A DNA stretch of 7,947 bases from contig LUZO01000210.1 in the NCBI GenBank assembly GCA_001603685.1, positions 1 through 7,947 of the forward strand, in the 5' to 3' direction. The position numbers and the translations under genes are program-made. Of this stretch, positions 5,499 to 7,947 are shown one piece after another. Within the stretch, counting starts at the first letter, position 1. Each line of letters begins with the position of its first letter. Under the pieces are notes generated by a model that ran no database searches, was not told where the DNA came from, and saw only the letters and a program-made list of their open reading frames with translations. Source of the DNA: Bacteroidales bacterium Bact_23. Lineage in GTDB: Bacteria > Bacteroidota > Bacteroidia > Bacteroidales > Lentimicrobiaceae.

Positions 5499-7664
5499 TC
5501 ACTTTTTGTTTTCCTGAATTATCAGGGACAACTTAGTCTGGAGCATCTGCAACTCCTGGCGTGCCTGTTCAATCTTCTTCTCGAATTCCTGTTTCAGAAG
5601 ATTTGCAGTTTTGGAGTCGGCAAAGAAACCGATGTTATTCTCCCAGAGTTTAATATCTTCCTGGAGCTGCTGCATTTTGCCCTGGATATAATTTCTCTCT
5701 TTATTGATGATGCGGCCTGCATCGGGAGCATCTTTCGTCATCCGGTCGAGGCGGTTCTTGTAGTTCATGGCGCCCATCGAAATGGAATCGATTTTCAGCT
5801 TTTCGAAATGCTTGTTTACCAATGTGCGGAATTCGGTCTGGATTTTCTCCTTCTCCTTGATGGGCACATGGCCTATCTCCATCCACTGACGCTGGAAATC
5901 CTTCAGGGTTTCAACGGCTTCATTGCGGTTCTCCCCGATCTCGAAAGCTTTAACCTTCTCAATAAGTTCGAGTTTCAGTTTCAGATTCTCTTCCTCATGT
6001 CCTGTAACATTCTTGAAGTACTCTGATTTTGCGGTAAAGAACTCATCGCAGGCACTTCTGAACCGTTTCCATACCTTATCGCTCAGTTTGCGCGGAACCG
6101 GCCCGATCTTTTTCCACTCGTTCTGCATATCGATCAGCTCGCGGGTGGTGTTGCGCCAGTTGGTGCTGTTGCGCAGGGCCTCAGCCTGAACACACAAATC
6201 GAGTTTCAGGTTATAGTTATGCATCTGCTGCTCTTTCAGCTTGTTGTAGTACTCTTTCTTGGATTTGAAGAATCCATCGAGTGAGTTTTTGAAGCGAGCC
6301 CAGATTTCGTTGTTTTGTTTTTTGGGTGCGGGCCCCAGAGTTTTCCAAACCTGCAGCAGTTCGGTTATCTGGTTGGTGGCATCCTGCCATGCTTTGATCG
6401 AATCGGGTTCAACCGATAACACCTGCTCAGCCTTTTCGCACAGGATCAGCTTGGCAGCATAATTCTGCTCCATACTCTCCTGAATCTGCGAGTAATAGGC
6501 ACGCCGGCGCTCGTTAATCTGATCGGTAGCGCTGCGGAACCTGTCCCACAGTTCATCTTTTTTATCCTGAGGAACCGGACCAATCTCCTTCCACTCCTCG
6601 TGATACTGCTGAAGCTGTTTAAATGATTTTATGATTGAGTCTTCGAGAACCAGCTCTTCGGCCTTTTCACACAGATTGATTTTTGCCTCAAGATTCTTCT
6701 TCAGGTCAAGGTCTTTCAGTTCCTTGTTTATTTTCACCTTATCAAAGAACTTCTCAACCAGGAAATGGTAGTTCTGCCAGAGTGTGTTTACCTCGGTTTT
6801 GGGAACCATTCCAATGGTTTTCCAGCGCTCCTGAAGCACTTTAAACTCATCGTAGGTCTTTTTGAGGGTCTCCTCGGAATTGATCAGCTCTTTTAACTCT
6901 TCGAGAATCTGGTTCTTAATTTCGAGGTTTTTGAGTTTTATCTTCTCCTGCTCCTCGTTGAACTTAACTCTGCCTTGTTTATATATCTGGAAAGCAGCTT
7001 TATACCGTTTTTCAATTTCATCATCCGGTATTTCTACAGCGGCCTCTTCCTGAGTATCGCCATCGGTTTCGGCAGTTTCGGCTGCCAGTTTACGGTAGGC
7101 TTCATGCTTAAACTCCTTGTTAAGCTTCAGGAACAGAACTTTGATCTGTGCTACCGCATCCTTTATCTTTGTAATATCTTCTTCCTTTACAAGCTCTTCA
7201 AGCCTGGCCACCAGTTCTTCCCGGCTCATCCCTTCATATTCAACCGATTGCACGGTTTCATCATGAATGATTTCCGCACTCTCGTCTGTCTCATCTTCTT
7301 CTGAAGCATCTTCATCGAAAATGTCAACGGCGACTTCGGCATTAACAAGGGCCGGTTCGGCCTGAGGTTCAGCCACAGCTTCCGCCACAGGAGTTTCTGC
7401 GGTATCGGCTGCCGCCACTGTTTCTGTTTCCGCATCAGCAGCGGTTACAGTTTCCTGAACTGTTTCAGCAACTTCCTCAGTTGTTGATTCGGTTTCTGCC
7501 ACCGGATCCGGATTTTCTTCCGGCAAAACGGCTTCGGGTTCCGCCACTTCGGGTTGGGTCAGTTGTTCGGTAACTTCTGCAACTGTTTCAGCAGAATTGG
7601 CATTCACATCCTGATTCTCAATAATTTCCTCAGGATTCAGATCGGATTGCGGTTTAATTTCCAT
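5499..7664 (-). CDS. DUF349-repeat coiled-coil protein with acidic N-terminal tail
   Basis: A 721-residue, probably cytoplasmic protein (no signal peptide or membrane helix). Residues 1-140 are a low-complexity, strongly acidic Glu/Ala/Val/Thr/Pro tail expected to be disordered. Residues 145-235 are helical and charged. Five DUF349 repeats follow, recognised by the core W-K-x-I-G-x-V-P at residues 281 (WKTIGMVP), 358 (WKEIGPVP), 440 (WKTLGPAP), 517 (WKKIGPVP) and 594 (WMEIGHVP), spaced 77-82 residues apart. Repeats 2-4 are preceded by LCEKAE or LCVQAE and all are followed by a W/F-x-x-F helix such as ELWDRFR. Residues 640-721 form a C-terminal coiled coil. DUF349 proteins are widespread in Bacteroidota, and I know of no established biochemical function. 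The ATG at 7664 gives the expected short lead-in to the acidic tail; no Shine-Dalgarno is seen. The gene precedes aroC on the same strand but is separated from it by 370 bases. Confidence 0.88.
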   Translation of the reverse strand: MEIKPQSDLNPEEIIENQDVNANSAETVAEVTEQLTQPEVAEPEAVLPEENPDPVAETESTTEEVAETVQETVTAADAETETVAAADTAETPVAEAVAEPQAEPALVNAEVAVDIFDEDASEEDETDESAEIIHDETVQSVEYEGMSREELVARLEELVKEEDITKIKDAVAQIKVLFLKLNKEFKHEAYRKLAAETAETDGDTQEEAAVEIPDDEIEKRYKAAFQIYKQGRVKFNEEQEKIKLKNLEIKNQILEELKELINSEETLKKTYDEFKVLQERWKTIGMVPKTEVNTLWQNYHFLVEKFFDKVKINKELKDLDLKKNLEAKINLCEKAEELVLEDSIIKSFKQLQQYHEEWKEIGPVPQDKKDELWDRFRSATDQINERRRAYYSQIQESMEQNYAAKLILCEKAEQVLSVEPDSIKAWQDATNQITELLQVWKTLGPAPKKQNNEIWARFKNSLDGFFKSKKEYYNKLKEQQMHNYNLKLDLCVQAEALRNSTNWRNTTRELIDMQNEWKKIGPVPRKLSDKVWKRFRSACDEFFTAKSEYFKNVTGHEEENLKLKLELIEKVKAFEIGENRNEAVETLKDFQRQWMEIGHVPIKEKEKIQTEFRTLVNKHFEKLKIDSISMGAMNYKNRLDRMTKDAPDAGRIINKERNYIQGKMQQLQEDIKLWENNIGFFADSKTANLLKQEFEKKIEQARQELQMLQTKLSLIIQENKK

Positions 7665-7707
7665 GGAGAATTCAAATGAATGATTAATACTGGATTAAGT
7701 GCGTATT

Positions 7708-7798
7708 CCTCTGTTGATTCCTCATTTAGCGAAATTCCCGGTTATTCCGGATAAACTCCGGCACAATCAGAGAAGTTCATAAACAGCAGAAACAGAGG
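7708..7798 (-). promoter_or_regulatory. Possible structured 5' leader of the DUF349 gene
   Basis: CCTCTGTT (7708-7715) and AACAGAGG (7791-7798) are perfectly complementary over 8 bp. They enclose three evenly placed CCGG tetramers (7738-7741, 7747-7750, 7758-7761). The middle CCGG can pair with either neighbour: with the upper one as TCCGG/CCGGA around a 5-base loop (5 bp), or with the lower one around a 5-base loop (4 bp). These two hairpins are mutually exclusive. If transcription starts near the -7 motif at 7853-7860, all of this is in an untranslated leader of about 180 bases. No known riboswitch or leader class is recognised. Confidence 0.3.
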
Positions 7799-7852
7799 TT
7801 GGTTGTTAACTGTTTTGCTCAGTTTTTCAGGTTCAAATTTGATTTTGGAATG

Positions 7853-7860
7853 CAAAAATA
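7853..7860 (-). promoter_or_regulatory. Candidate -7 promoter element for the DUF349 gene
   Basis: On the minus strand this reads TATTTTTG, matching the Bacteroidota -7 consensus TAnnTTTG. A TTTG lies upstream but only 14 bases away, shorter than the usual 19-21, so the -33 element is unsupported. Initiation near 7846 would leave a leader of about 180 bases. The surroundings are very AT-rich, so a chance match is possible. Confidence 0.35.
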
Positions 7861-7923
7861 ACAATAATATTAAGCAAATGATGTAAAACACAAATCAACT
7901 GACAAAATCACTGAAAATAAATC

Positions 7924-7947
7924 CTGTCTCTTATACACATCTGACGC
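7924..7947 (+). other. Nextera/Tn5 adapter read-through (not genomic)
   Basis: Positions 7924-7942 are CTGTCTCTTATACACATCT, the 19-base Tn5 mosaic end used in Nextera libraries. The next five bases, GACGC, match the start of the standard adapter that follows it in read-through. It sits exactly at the end of the window. True sequence therefore ends at or before 7923. Confidence 0.97.

Noticed and set aside
7807..7818. CTGTTTTGCT repeated near 5295 and near 7810
   Set aside because: A 10-base match of low complexity with no shared flanks or matching context; likely coincidence.
7924..7942. A Tn5/IS50-type transposon end suggesting a real mobile element
   Set aside because: It is the synthetic mosaic-end sequence, lies exactly at the window edge and runs into Nextera adapter bases; a sequencing artefact explains it fully.

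Overview
The window looks like a chromosomal contig end from a member of the Bacteroidota, probably near the Bacteroidales. Four things point there: start codons lack Shine-Dalgarno sequences; several upstream regions carry the phylum's TAnnTTTG -7 promoter motif; the GroES-like protein has a Bacteroidota-style mobile loop (GGIIIPDTAKEKP); and a large AsmA-family protein and a multi-repeat DUF349 protein are typical of that phylum. The exact lineage cannot be read from the sequence.

Layout. Positions 147-1053 (+) hold a probable two-gene operon: a thioredoxin-like/glutaredoxin fusion protein followed by a divergent stand-alone GroES paralogue. A symmetrical, probably bidirectional terminator at 1079-1126 separates it from the convergent minus-strand block. 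On the minus strand, in order of transcription, lie a DUF349-repeat protein (7664-5499), a 370-base non-coding gap, chorismate synthase aroC (5128-4040), and a 945-residue AsmA-family envelope protein (3978-1141) whose C-terminus is ten tandem 11-residue repeats. Each of the three minus-strand genes has its own candidate -7 element, so they may be separate transcription units that share an orientation.

Functionally the genes are mostly housekeeping: thiol redox and chaperonin partner, envelope lipid or outer-membrane homeostasis (AsmA), the last step of the shikimate pathway (aroC), and a coiled-coil protein of unknown role (DUF349). No phage, CRISPR, transposase, restriction or toxin-antitoxin system is visible.

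The most unexplained sequence is the 370-base gap between the DUF349 gene and aroC. It contains a long imperfect palindrome (31 potential base pairs over 5329-5417), a second perfect 8-bp hairpin beside it, and weaker flanking complementarity that could close both into one branched RNA. It could be an RNA gene, a structured 3' UTR/terminator, or a palindromic repeat element.

The last 24 bases (7924-7947) are not genomic. They match the Nextera/Tn5 mosaic end plus the start of the sequencing adapter, so the contig ends in adapter read-through.
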